Source: Orientallactaga sibirica
Taxonomy: Eukaryota; Chordata; Mammalia; Rodentia; Dipodidae
DNA length: 64,000 bases
Direction of reading: 5' to 3'
Assembly: GCA_036365145.1 (NCBI GenBank)
Contig: JAEOAD010000005.1
Coordinates: 992,001 to 1,056,000 of the forward strand
Shown one piece after another: positions 22,716-32,782 of this stretch (positions are counted from its first letter, which is position 1; every line of letters starts with the position of its first letter). A program made the position numbers and the translations under genes. Below the pieces are notes generated by a model, which worked only from the letters and a program-made list of their open reading frames with translations, made no database searches and was not told the DNA's origin.

Positions 22716-22727
22716 AACCACTTTTGT
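22521..22727 (+). mobile_element. B1-like SINE with a 34-bp pure A tail
   Basis: The body runs 22536-22680: 'gctgggtgtggtggcgcatg' to 'gaccctacctcgaaaaacc', then an uninterrupted A run at 22681-22714. Flanks CAAAACCACTTCTG and ACAACCACTTTTG suggest the target duplication. A long clean A tail is typical of a young copy. Confidence 0.96.
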
Positions 22728-22923
22728 ACAAGCAATTTCAGGTTCACTCTACCAAATTAGGTAATAGACTTAAATTAATGTTGTTGTGTTTAAAAGAATA
22801 AGTAATTTGTTTTTTCAATTTAAACCATCTGCTTTTAAGAAGAGGAACAATCAAAAAAAACTTTCTTATACTAATTAGTGAAATCATTAGATCAATAAAT
22901 CTGAGACTTATTCTTTCACTTAA

Positions 22924-23200
22924 GAAGTATTCTTCTTGGGCTGGAGAGATGGCCTAGTGGTTAAGGCACTTGCCTGCAAAGCCTAAGAACCCTTGTTTGA
23001 CTCTGCAGGTCCCACATAAGCCTGATGCACAGTGATGCAAGCACGCAAGGTTGGAAATGCACACAAGGTGATCCATACACCTGGAGTTTGATTGCAGTGG
23101 CTGGAGGCCCTGGTGTGGCAATTTTATCTCTTTCTCTCCCACCCTCTTACATAAAAAAGACCAGTTTGTTGGGCTTGCCTCAAAAAAATATTCTTGTTTA
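22924..23200 (+). mobile_element. tRNA-derived SINE, long subfamily with internal insertion
   Basis: 'gggctggagagatggccta' then 'gtttgactctgcaggtccc', the extra segment 'gatgcacagtgatgcaagca...gcacacaaggtgatcc', and 'gtgtggcaattttatctc'. These features are shared with the antisense copy at 17.43-17.66 kb and set both apart from the common type. AAGTATTCTT/AAATATTCTT flanks are a likely target duplication. Confidence 0.94.
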
Positions 23201-23248
23201 TGTTATGGACTAAAGCATATGAAGCACTAGATTAAAAATAGTGTTACA

Positions 23249-23490
23249 GGACTAGAGAGGCGGTCCAGTGGTTAAGGTGTTTGTTTGCAAAGCCTAGCAA
23301 CCCAGATTTGATTCCCCAGTAGCCATGTAAAGCCAGATGGATATGCCTTATGTGTCTGGAGTTTGTTTTCAGTGGCTGGAGGCTCTGGTGTGCCCACTCT
23401 CTCTCCTCTCTCTCTCTCTTTCTCTCTCTCTGTCTCTCTTTTTCTCTCTCTCTACTTGCCAATAAATATATTTTAAAAATATTTTAAAAT
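23249..23490 (+). mobile_element. tRNA-derived SINE
   Basis: 'actagagaggcggtccagtg' head, 'gattccccagtagccatg', 'gtttgttttcagtggctgg', (CT)n at 23397-23455 and an AAATA-rich tail. The head is somewhat diverged. Confidence 0.92.
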
Positions 23491-23584
23491 AAATATTTTC
23501 AAAATATCATTACACATCTAGTTAATATTAGTGAAACATCACAGTCTTCCAGTAAATCTGAGAAGTTTGGTAATAAATTAGTAC

Positions 23585-23935
23585 ATATGGAACTGGTGTG
23601 AAGTACTTGCCACATAAGCTCGGGTGCTCAGAAAAGATCCTATACATTATGAAAAATGCCATGTGTGTGGGTTCTTGCCTGTAATCACTTCCCTGGGGAA
23701 GTAGAAGCAGGGAATCTCTGGGGCGCCCTGGCTAGCTAGACTAACCAAATGGGTGGACTCTGGGTTCTGTGAGAGATACTACCTCAACAAAGAGTCAGGT
23801 GGGGAGCAACTGAGAAAGACAACCTGAATTGACCTCTAGCCTCCAAAAGCAAGCCTACACGTGTACATGTGTGCCCACACACGTGCTCCCGTTCACATAC
23901 AAATGTGCATACATGCACACATACCACATACACAG
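23585..23935 (+). mobile_element. B4-like rodent SINE with CA-rich tail
   Basis: 'ttgcctgtaatcacttccc', 'ctggctagctagactaacc', 'gagagatactacctcaac' and 'gacctctagcctccaaaag', followed by an ACAC/ACGTG-rich tail, follow the B4 order. The tail produces a Cys/Val-rich antisense open frame that is not a gene. Confidence 0.75.
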
Positions 23936-24113
23936 AAACAACAAATAAGCAATCAAATGAATAATAACAAATTATGAGTATTGAACAAAACATGTTATTA
24001 AAATATAAAAATACTGCATCATTTTGAAACCATAGTGCCTAAATTTCATGTTTGATAAAATGAGGCAAATGAACAGAAATTGTACAAAAATATTTCCTTT
24101 AAAACAATACAAA

Positions 24114-24267
24114 GCAGGGCATGGTGGCACATCCATTTAATACAAGCACTCAGGAGGCAGAGGTAGGAGGATCGCTGTGAGTTCAAGGCCAGCCTGACAC
24201 TGCATAGTAAATTGCAGGTCAGCCTGGGCTAGAGTGAGACCCAACCTTAAAAAAAAAAAAAAAAAAA
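24114..24267 (+). mobile_element. B1-like SINE
   Basis: 'gcagggcatggtggcacat', 'ggaggcagaggtaggagg', 'gtcagcctgggctagagtg' and an A tail at 24249-24267. Confidence 0.96.
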
Positions 24268-26528
24268 GATGGATACAATTTCTAAAGATGACTGTTTTTA
24301 AAAATACTATCTTAATAAGTTTTTAATTTGTATGAAGTTCTATATGTTTATGTGCGCTCATTCAGGGGTAGGATAAGTAAGATAATTTTTATGCTTTGAG
24401 TGACCAAATAGAAACTGTAATAGAGGTATAGACTTTGCAGAAAAAATCTGAAATCCCTCTTAAAGAAGGTAACGAGACTCATATAATTTATTGTCACTCA
24501 AGTAAGAGTCACACTTCTTTGGGGAAAAATCTTGTTTGTGGAGTAACCCAGCTGCTGGAGACAGTTATTTGGCAGAGTTCCAGCTCCTCAGCTCCTCACC
24601 CACTCTTTTTGGTTCTTCTTTCTGTTTGGTATTGATTCTGCAGGAAGGAACCCGTGAGCCATGGTACAGCATCTCAAGCTAGATCAGTCTGTGCTTGACA
24701 ACATACACAAATCAGAGAGGTACATTTTGATTCTTCTTCTGTATTCAATTTTAGTGAAAACAAACCTATACAAAGATGTCTTTGAATTCTTATCAAGTAT
24801 TTTTACAGCATAGAAATAATACTGGAATCATGGCAATGTATATAATTTTATTCATCTGATCTTGAGGCTGTTTGCTTTGAAGCAACCTGTTGCACTGGGA
24901 TGGTATCTTTAAAAGAAACCTTTATTCCAATCTTTGATAAGTATTTCTAATTTGAAAAATAATAAGAAAAGAAAATAGAAAAGAGAGTCACCCTTCATAG
25001 GGCTGGCCAAGCAATGGACTTTTGATCAAGAAGGACAGAGTTTCTGCAGGAAATGATGCTATGGTTATTTGAGAGGGGCTTGAGTAGAAATTGGGAGGAG
25101 TACATGAAGCCAGTCTTTGCCTCCTAGAAGCCCAGGTCCCCTGAACAACAGAGACCCCTAAGGTCCCTTAAGGGGATGGCAACACGATGGCCTTTTCATG
25201 CTTTTTCTTCTTATATTAAATATGAGTAACAGAGAGTCACATGCTCTTTTATTAATTTTACCATCAAACTAAATCATCTAAGGTCTCTAGTCACAATGCT
25301 ATAGGCAAAGACATAGCTCGTGGTTTTAAGAATTTGATGCCACTGACATGGGAACAGGTAGAGGTGTTTGGTAACACAAGGTAGAACCTTGTATTGGAGT
25401 CTCTTGTGATGTTGTTTGGAATTTTCTAACAGGTTTCTTCTAATCATTTTCAGAATATAATCTGAAAATCAAATTGCATTTCAACCATTTCAAGAATAAT
25501 TCACAAAAAGAATCTTGCTGGTTATTTGATTCTCCCTCCTTTCTGCTCTTTTCTCATTTTTCTCTTATACTCTCTGACTACTGGAAATGAATTGTGCTAT
25601 TATATAATTTTAATGAGGCTGCTTATAGGTTTTTAATTGAAAAGTTCAATGTGTAAGGAGATGATGACAGGGTTCTTAGAAAAGAAACAATTTTGAATCC
25701 ATTTGGTTATCAGAGTACTCCTGAGACAATGCACTGTGTATAGAACAAGGTTGTTACCTCTGGCTAAGACAAGCATTAAGTGATAAATGGACTTCCTAAA
25801 TAAATTCTCTTGGATCCCACCAACCAGAGGCAGAGGATTTGAATAGCTGAAGATGAAATTCCACAACTGTATCTTAAAAATTTACTTTGAGCTTATTTAT
25901 CATAGGGGGATACCAGAATACCCATCTTTGGAAAACAAGCACATAACATGGACTTGACAGTTGTACAAGTGTCAAGTATTTCAATGGAAAGGATATTATT
26001 GGATATTTTACATTTATTTTACAACAGTGTTCTGAAAAGTAAAGTTTCAAGCAAGTTCAAACTTCAGTTAGATTTCTAAGTGAGTGATTTTTCATGAACC
26101 AAAATAAATTAAAACTGGCAATGAATTATTTGATAAAAATGTATTTAAATAACATTTTTTAAAAATTTGTTTCTTTACTGAAGTACGCATAAGTGTATAT
26201 GTAGGTACAGATACACACTTGTGTTTGTTTCTGTATATATATGCATATATAAACCCACTTATGCATATGTACACACATAGAGAAGATATGTGTGCATACT
26301 TATATGTATTCTTTTTCCTCTATAAGCTATACATACCATCCTCATGTTCACTTTTACATCCAATTCATATGATAAATATTTAACTTTCTTTGCCTTGAGA
26401 ATCTAACCTTATTGTCTTTCCAGACATGATACTTTGTAAAACGGACAAATGGACAAAATATATACTATATAGAGGATACATATAATGATTATTCATATGA
26501 GTTATAATGGAGTTCCTACGTATGCACA
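24268..26528. other. Unique non-coding DNA
   Basis: No gene or repeat that I can name. A short AT/ATAT-rich patch lies at 26200-26310. The minus-strand open frame at 25633-25866 has no recognisable motif. Confidence 0.5.
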
Positions 26529-26698
26529 CTTTTCTTTCTTTCTTTCTTTTTTTTTTTTTTTTTTTTTTTTCGAGGTAGGGTCTCACTCCAGCCCTGGAAC
26601 CCACTATGTAGTCTCAGGGTGGCCTTGAACTAACAGCAACCCTCCTATATCTGCCTTCCGAGTGCTGGGATTAAAGGTGTGAGCTACCACGCCTGGTT
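26529..26698 (-). mobile_element. B1-like SINE, antisense, T-rich tail
   Basis: (TTTC)n and poly-T at 26530-26570, then 'gaggtagggtctcactcc' and 'gagtgctgggattaaaggtg'. About 12 bp around 'gctgacctggaatt' is missing compared with neighbours. Confidence 0.94.
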
Positions 26699-26745
26699 AT
26701 TTTACTTTTCATAAAAGGTATCTTCAGCTATTCTTTAAGATTCCT

Positions 26746-26757
26746 TCAATTTTTATT

Positions 26758-26801
<44 letters not shown>

Positions 26802-26943
26802 AAGGGAGGGTCTCACTCTGGCCCAGGCTGACCTGGAATTAACTATGTAGTCTCAGGGTGGCCTTGAACTCACAGTAATCCTCCTACCTCTGCCTCCCGA
26901 GTGCTGGGATTAAAGGCGTGCGCCACCATCAATTTTTATTTCT
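26746..26943 (-). mobile_element. B1-like SINE with a 15-bp target duplication
   Basis: The body at about 26761-26928 has a 38-bp T run. TCAATTTTTATTTCT is repeated exactly at 26746-26760 and 26929-26943. It ends 'gcgtgcgccacca', so the last few head bases are absent. Confidence 0.96.
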
Positions 26944-27578
26944 ATTGCTTAAGAAAAGGAAAATATCTTATTTTAGAAGAAATAATTGCATATGGAAATA
27001 AAAACACATTAAATTGTATTTTGACTATTTGTATTTTTATAAAAAGCCTGCCAGAAATATGATCTGATGATCATTGAATATAGTTGATGTAAACTGGTTT
27101 GCATCAGTGAGGACTGGGTTCCTTTCCAGGAAAAAAAAAATTTTATATATATATATATATAACATAGAGTAGATTAAACTTATAGTGGTTACTTTTCCTG
27201 TAACAGCAAGTTATGAGTGAAGCAGTCCAAAGCTGACAGGGGAGGAAGAGCACAGAACTGAAAGAGCTAAGGCTAGCTTCCATCTGTCACATCTGTTGCT
27301 TTGACAGTGCTTCATGCTTGTCCCATCTTCTCATTGATCACTGCTGGGGATTGTAACTAGAGGTACGCTGGGCAAGGGAGTATTTTAGTTAGTGAAAGGT
27401 GTGAAAAGCCTTGGAATATAAATTCATTGCCTACCATCATGTTCAGTCTCATTTTTTCAGTGGTTACCATGAAACCAAAGACATGTAAATGGAGAAACTT
27501 CTTCTTTGAATTGTGTTTTTAGTTTTATTGGAAAATATGTCCAGAAACCCTGAAAGATAGAAATATGAAGGTGTTATT
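26944..27578. other. Unique A/T-rich non-coding DNA
   Basis: A short (AT)n patch lies at 27141-27161 next to an A run. Nothing else recognised. Confidence 0.5.
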
Positions 27579-27632
27579 ATAATTTAATTTAATTTAATTT
27601 AATTTAATTTAATTTAATTTATTATAATTTAA
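27579..27632. repeat. (AATTT)n pentanucleotide microsatellite
   Basis: Eight perfect AATTT units at 27581-27620, then 'attataatttaa'. The repeat ends exactly where the LTR begins. Confidence 0.97.
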
Positions 27633-27992
27633 TGTGAAATGTCCACCATGGGCTCCAGGATTGTAACACGTGTCCCAGCTGATGGTGCCATTTTGGAAGT
27701 TCTGAACCTGTTAGGCTATAAGACCTACCTGCAGGAAGTGGTTCATTATGGGGCACTCTTAGTAGAGGTTGCAGCCTCTGTCTTTTCTCTCTGTCTCTCC
27801 TCTCTCTTCTCTCTCCCTCTCTTTCTCTCATCTGCACTCAGATGTGAGCAAGTAGCCTCAAGTTCCTGCCACCAAAGCTTTGAGCTGCTCCCACAGCTGT
27901 GCTTTAATCTGAGAGCAACAATAAATGCTTCTCCTACCAAGGTGTTTCTTGCCGGGTGTTTGCTCACATCAGTGAGGAAAGTGACCAAAGCA
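27633..27992 (+). mobile_element. ERVL-type LTR (RMER15-like), 5' LTR position
   Basis: It starts TGTGAAATGTCCACC, contains 'ctgatggtgccattttggaa' and a CT-rich middle, has AATAAA at 27920-27925, and ends '...gaccaaagca'. The layout and text resemble the rodent RMER15 group and the solo LTR at 43.7 kb. A primer site follows five bases later, so this is a 5' LTR. Long frames here (139 codons plus strand, 148 codons minus strand) are by-products of the LTR and its CT tract. Confidence 0.75.
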
Positions 27993-27997
27993 GAAGT

Positions 27998-28016
27998 TGG
28001 TACTGTGAAGTGGGTT
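27998..28016 (+). other. Primer-binding site, tRNA-Leu-like
   Basis: TGGTACTGTGAAGTGGGTT lies just downstream of the LTR. It shares TGGTAC and AGTGGG with the leucine primer sites used by ERVL and MaLR elements. Confidence 0.65.
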
Positions 28017-28156
28017 CCTTGCTGCAACAGATGTGAAAACTGTGGCTTATGCTCGTAGGCCTTTTGAGCCGGTTTAGAAGAAGACAGTGGAAGCCTTCGG
28101 AGCTCTAGGCTAGAGAAGCACTCGAGTGATATAAGCAGGTGTTTCTGGTGGGAGTT
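28017..28156 (+). mobile_element. 5' part of an ERVL/MaLR internal region, truncated
   Basis: Non-coding internal sequence ends at 'gtttctggtgggagttt' (about 28142-28156). The same position of the internal region seems to recur at 28406-28420 ('ttctgatgagagttt'), where the next retroelement piece begins. Confidence 0.55.
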
Positions 28157-28307
28157 TTTCCATTTGAGGTCATTTATGCTATATATTCCCATGTTTTCAA
28201 AGATAAAATGGGCTTATCATTTATTGCTCTATTTTTTTGTGTTCAGAAAACATTTACTTAAATTATAAACAAGCACGTTCACTGGTCTTCACTTCACATT
28301 CATGAGG

Positions 28308-28396
28308 AATATGTATTAGTATAGTACACTTTATACTTAGCTAAATTGATGAATGTCTGACTTCATGCCACACAAATGACATACTTAATTCAGTTT
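28308..28396. repeat. About 90-bp direct repeat, left copy
   Basis: From AATATGTATTAG to 'catacttaattcagttt'. It is nearly identical to 29789-29882, with two or three substitutions and a 4-5 base difference ('acttaa' against 'acttaacca'). No other copy is seen in the window. Confidence 0.95.
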
Positions 28397-28399
28397 TAT

Positions 28400-29444
28400 G
28401 GACTATTCTGATGAGAGTTTGAGAATACTAAATGCAGACAGTATTGAACTTCGAGTCTTGGCTTATGAGCTTTCTAAGGGGAAGGAAAGACAACAGAGGA
28501 CTTTGTTAGAACTGGGCTACTGGTATAATGGTGGCTGCATCCTGCTGCCCAGGCCCAGAGAGTTTGATCAAGGTTAAATTTGTAATGGACTGATGTGCTT
28601 GGCTAAAGGTATTGGACTGAGAGATTTAAGATTTTAAATTGGAAAACCTCAAGCAAGTTAAAATTAGAGGCCCCGAGGCTGGTTTTAGATTACTGGAGCT
28701 GCTACTGTCAAAGACGTTAGCAATCTTAAGGAAGGTGGCCCAACTGCTTTACGTTAAAACAATGGAGAGGATGCCTGAGGAAAGACTGTTAGAAATGCAA
28801 ACTCTTTTGGAAAGAGTTGACTGGAGAAGGAACCTGCTTTTCAATGTTATGATTTATTTCATCTCTGGATTAAGAATATGGCTGTGTCCTGCAAACCTGG
28901 TATTAGTTTTGGAAGCATGAAAAATGTGTAGAATGGTCATGAATTGCACACGGTTCCAGGAGCTGCTGCTGAAATGCGGAATGAGGAAGGGCATGATGCC
29001 TTGATAGGTGGAAAGAGCATTTGAAAGATGGACCGTGGTTTGCATGGAGACCTGAAGATGTTTTGGATATACCAGGACTATGCAAGGTCTACCATGGAGT
29101 GCAGTGTTGGCCTGGGATGGAAGTTTTCTTTGGCTACTCTGCCCAGCTGGAGGGCAGAATTGGAAAACCTGGAGACTGTCAGTCTCTGGTTATATTGAAC
29201 TTGAACTGCAGAAGTTTGATGATTGCTGATGGTGGTTGAGTTTGCATTGTTCTTGTCTCTCCTTGTTATGCCTTATACCAGTTAAAAATGTTTGTGCCTT
29301 TACATGTTTGAAAGTATTTAACTTGTTTGATTTTACAGGACTCATTATCTTAAGTTGGTCAAGACCATGGGGACCTTTGAAACTGGACTGAGTACAATTT
29401 ACAATATGTGATAGTTATAAATCTATAGGGGGCCAGGGGCAGAA
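28400..29444 (+). mobile_element. MaLR-type internal region, lacking its 5' end
   Basis: Begins abruptly at 'tggactattctgatgagag' next to the left direct repeat and runs to a purine-rich tract (about 29427-29444, 'agggggccaggggcagaa') abutting an LTR, the position of a polypurine tract. No long frame is open (longest 93 codons at 28639-28920, no retroviral motif), as expected for MaLRs. Confidence 0.7.
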
Positions 29445-29788
29445 TGTGGTAATTTGAATAGATGGCCCTCAATATATTCAGTGTTTTATTAGTTTATAGT
29501 TTGCTCCACTTGGCTGGAGACAATGAAACTGGGTGGATCTTAAGGTGTGGTGGGTTTAGGATTTCAATCTAAAGATATGCAAAATGTGCCTAGAGGGAGT
29601 TCCTGAAGTGTGCTGTGCTGTGTGGCTGGTGGCTTTTCTCTCTCTTGCCTGGTCCTGTAAGAGCAGACCAATTTCTCCTGCCATCATGGAACTTCCCCTG
29701 GATCTGTAAGCTACAATAAATATCCCTTCCTCCATAATTGTGCCTAGTCTGAAAGTTCATCTCAGTGAACCTGAAGCTGTCTGCTACA
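29445..29788 (+). mobile_element. MaLR-type 3' LTR
   Basis: 344 bp from TGTGGTAATTTGAATAG to '...tgtctgctaca', with an AATAAA signal near 29716 about 70 bp before the end. Its sequence is of a different subfamily from the LTR at 27633-27992. The five bases after it, AATAT, also begin the left direct repeat at 28308. Confidence 0.82.
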
Positions 29789-29882
29789 AATATGTATTAG
29801 TATAGTTCACTTTATAGTTAGCTAAATTGATGAATGTCTGACTTCATGCCACACAAATGACATACTTAACCAATTCAGTTTG
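29789..29882. repeat. About 90-bp direct repeat, right copy
   Basis: It starts immediately after the LTR's terminal CA and matches 28308-28396. See findings for how the duplication could have arisen. Confidence 0.95.
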
Positions 29883-30124
29883 TACTCCTTACAAAAAGGA
29901 GGAATTTCATAATGCTTATTATGAGCATTGTTTACTTGTTTGGAGATTACAATTGTAAAATGTTTGACATATTCTAGGAATCATCTATAAAAGGCAAAGC
30001 TTGAAAAATATAATTCAATGTTTTAGCATTGTTAACATTATTTTATTTCCTGCATTTTAATTACAAATGTCCTTGTTTCCCATTCATACATACTAGAAGA
30101 AAGGTGTGTCTGTATCTGAAGTGT
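29883..30124. other. Unique A/T-rich DNA
   Basis: Nothing recognised. Confidence 0.5.
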
Positions 30125-30125
30125 T

Positions 30126-30365
30126 AAAAAAGGGTAGTTTAGGGCTGGAGAGATGGCCCAGTGACTAAGCACTTGCCTGTGAAGCCTATGGACCCCAGTT
30201 TGAGGCTTGATTCCCCAGTACCCATGTGAGCTAGATGCACAGGGTGGCACATGCATCTGGAGTTTGTTTGCAGTGCCTGGAGGCCTTGGTGTGCCCATTC
30301 TCTCTCTCTCTCTCTCTTGCTAATAAATAAATAAAAATAAACACATTTTCAAAAAAGGTAGTTTT
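30126..30365 (+). mobile_element. tRNA-derived SINE
   Basis: 'agggctggagagatggccca' to (CT)n at 30300-30317 and an (AAAT)-type tail. The head keeps an extra 'gaggcttgattcccc' variant. Flanks AAAAAGGGTAGTTT and AAAAAAGGTAGTTTT fit a target duplication. Confidence 0.96.
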
Positions 30366-32516
30366 ATCTTGAATATCACTGGGACAGCAATGGTAGGATA
30401 AAAGAATCAGTAGAAGCTGTCTTAGAGACTTTCCAGCCTGGCGTTTTTGTTTTTATGCAGAAACAGTTGGACACCAAAGCAAAGTGTTGTAACAGTGACA
30501 GAGACTGCTGATTGCCTAGTCATCATTTTTTCCCTCTCTCTTCAGATCAAAATCCCACTTTTAAGTTCTAATGTTCCTTCAAAAATAGCTATACTTTTCA
30601 GACTTTCATACTACATTATGGCCCAATCAAGATGGTACTGTCAATACAAGTCATTGGTGGAGATTCCAGAATGGCGTAAAGGATCAGATGCATCTGTACC
30701 CACATTTTGTTTTCTCATTTTCCATCCTTTTCTTCTTCCTGAAGGAGAGACAGACTTCCCCAAAATGCTGCCATCTTAAAGTCAGAGGGTGAAGGTCATA
30801 CACTGAGTGGAGCGGCACTGGAATATTCATTCCAGACTTCTTGTAGTGCTTGCATCATCTCTGAAGTGCTTAAATCCTGACTTTTTGCTACATAAAATGC
30901 CCTGTGCTAGCAGCAGTGTTGAGTTTTCATTTATGTGCTCTTGAACTCAAGTTTCGACTGCTATAATGACATAAAGGAGAAAGTGGCGATCCTCATGGTA
31001 TTGCCTCCTATTCATATCAGTGCACTGTAACACGGCTCAGTCAGGGTGTTTGAAGCTTCCTGTAGCCATCCAGGAGACCTCAGCTTCTTTGGAAATTACA
31101 GTGGAGAAGAAATACTCCAGAACAATGGTGCTCACTCCTTTCCATAAAGTTGCATTTCCTAATTGTAGAGTGCATACATCTCCAATATACCTTGAAGGTA
31201 CCTATAAAATGTGTCTACCTCATAGGCTTTATTTGGATAATTTCCCTCCACAAATACTGTGCTTTTGCAATATAGGTTCCCTTCTCCCATTCATAGGGTC
31301 AATTTAGGTGTTAGATCATTATTTAAAGGAAAAGGATATGATTGTAGGCTGTTTGTCAACGACTGAATGCCATGTACATAATGTCATACATAAGCTAAAT
31401 TGCAATGCCATCTAGGGTTATCATTGTTTGAATATGTGTATTAGTTTCTGCCATTTCTGTTTTTATTTGTGCTTTAAGGCTAGTGATGATAATCTTTTAA
31501 TTAAATCAAGTTTGGAAAACTGAAAATATATAGAGCTAAGACTATCTTCCTCTAAAACAAACTACTTTAGAATACACAGCCTGCCTGATGTATATATTCT
31601 TTGTGACACTAAATAGTGAATTTATAATTAGCTGGCAAGGTGAAGTATCACAGTCCATCCTTATGTTGCACAATTACATGTGCTTTGTATTTCTTGGTCT
31701 CATCTTTTAATTAATTTTACTCACACACTTGGTAAGCACTCCCAACTCACAGTGGTGAAATCATTCATCTGTCCTCCAGGTTTTCCCCCTAGCTTCTGGT
31801 GAGTTTCTTTTGTCCATCTGTAGGGATGTTCCAGCCACATGCCTTTGGTTTTATATAAGAAGAGTCTGAGCCCAGAAGGAGGCCTGGTTACTCTGGGCTA
31901 CAGGAATAGTTTAGTGGTTACAGTCGCATGTGGCAAAGTCTGTCAGGTTGGTGAGACTATTTCTCTCAAGTGAGACGTAAAAAAGACTGGGTGCAAGGTC
32001 TTCTTTATTGAGGATCAAATTGTGGAAGAGAACATTATCCACTTTAGGTTACTGAAGGCTGATGAATTGTCACAACCTTTTCTTGTTAAAGACACTTGCG
32101 TTTTATCCTATATTTCTTGAGTTAGAGCAGGAGGAAATGAATGTTGGCTCAAGTTGTCAGGTGTATATCAAAGTGGTACTGCTTTTATGTATTCAGTCAG
32201 AAAATTACACTAGTACAGAATAAGTAACCTTTTAAATTTGATTTTTTGTGATGATACAATTACATTAATACTTAATCCGCAGAGATCTTCCAGTATTTAA
32301 AATTGCTTGATAGAAATATTTTTCCAATGGGACAGGCTGGGTATGTGGCATGCAGGACAACTGATTCCCTATCCCATATACTATTTTCTAGGTGTGTATT
32401 TTTGGAGTAATGTATCAGTACTGTTTCTTCTACTCCCAAAGAGCATTTTGAAACAGAATTAGTCAATAAAATGTGAAATTATTGTAAATGCAATTTTATT
32501 GTAGCTAAGCTTGTCA
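30366..32516. other. Unique non-coding DNA
   Basis: Slightly higher complexity than its surroundings at 30420-31310. There are frames of 110 codons (30447-30779) and 95 codons (31020-31307) on the plus strand, neither with a recognisable domain or clear splice boundaries. I see no repeat of a known family. Confidence 0.5.
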
Positions 32517-32518
32517 CT

Positions 32519-32782
32519 AAAGAGTGGACTAGGGCTGTAGAGATTGCCTAGTGGTTAAGGCACTTGCCTGTGAAACCTGAAGGACACAGGTTTGATTCCC
32601 CAGTACCCATGTAAGCAAGATGCATAAGGGGGTGCATGCATCTGGAGTTTGTATGCCGTGGCTAGAGGACCTGGCATGCCTAATGTCTCTCACTGTATCT
32701 TCGTCTCTCTCTCTCTCTCTCTCTCTCTCTTTAAAATAAATAAATAAAATATTTTAAAAAAATAAAGAAAAATGAGTGGACT
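32519..32782 (+). mobile_element. tRNA-derived SINE
   Basis: 'agggctgtagagattgccta' head, 'gtttgattccccagtaccca' (B-box region well kept), (CT)n at 32705-32731 and an AAAT tail. Target duplication GAGTGGACTA on both sides (about 32522 and 32773). Confidence 0.96.

Noticed and set aside
27639..28192. Overlapping frames of 139 (plus) and 148 codons (minus)
   Set aside because: Both lie across an LTR and its CT-rich middle; no retroviral or cellular domain and no conserved start.
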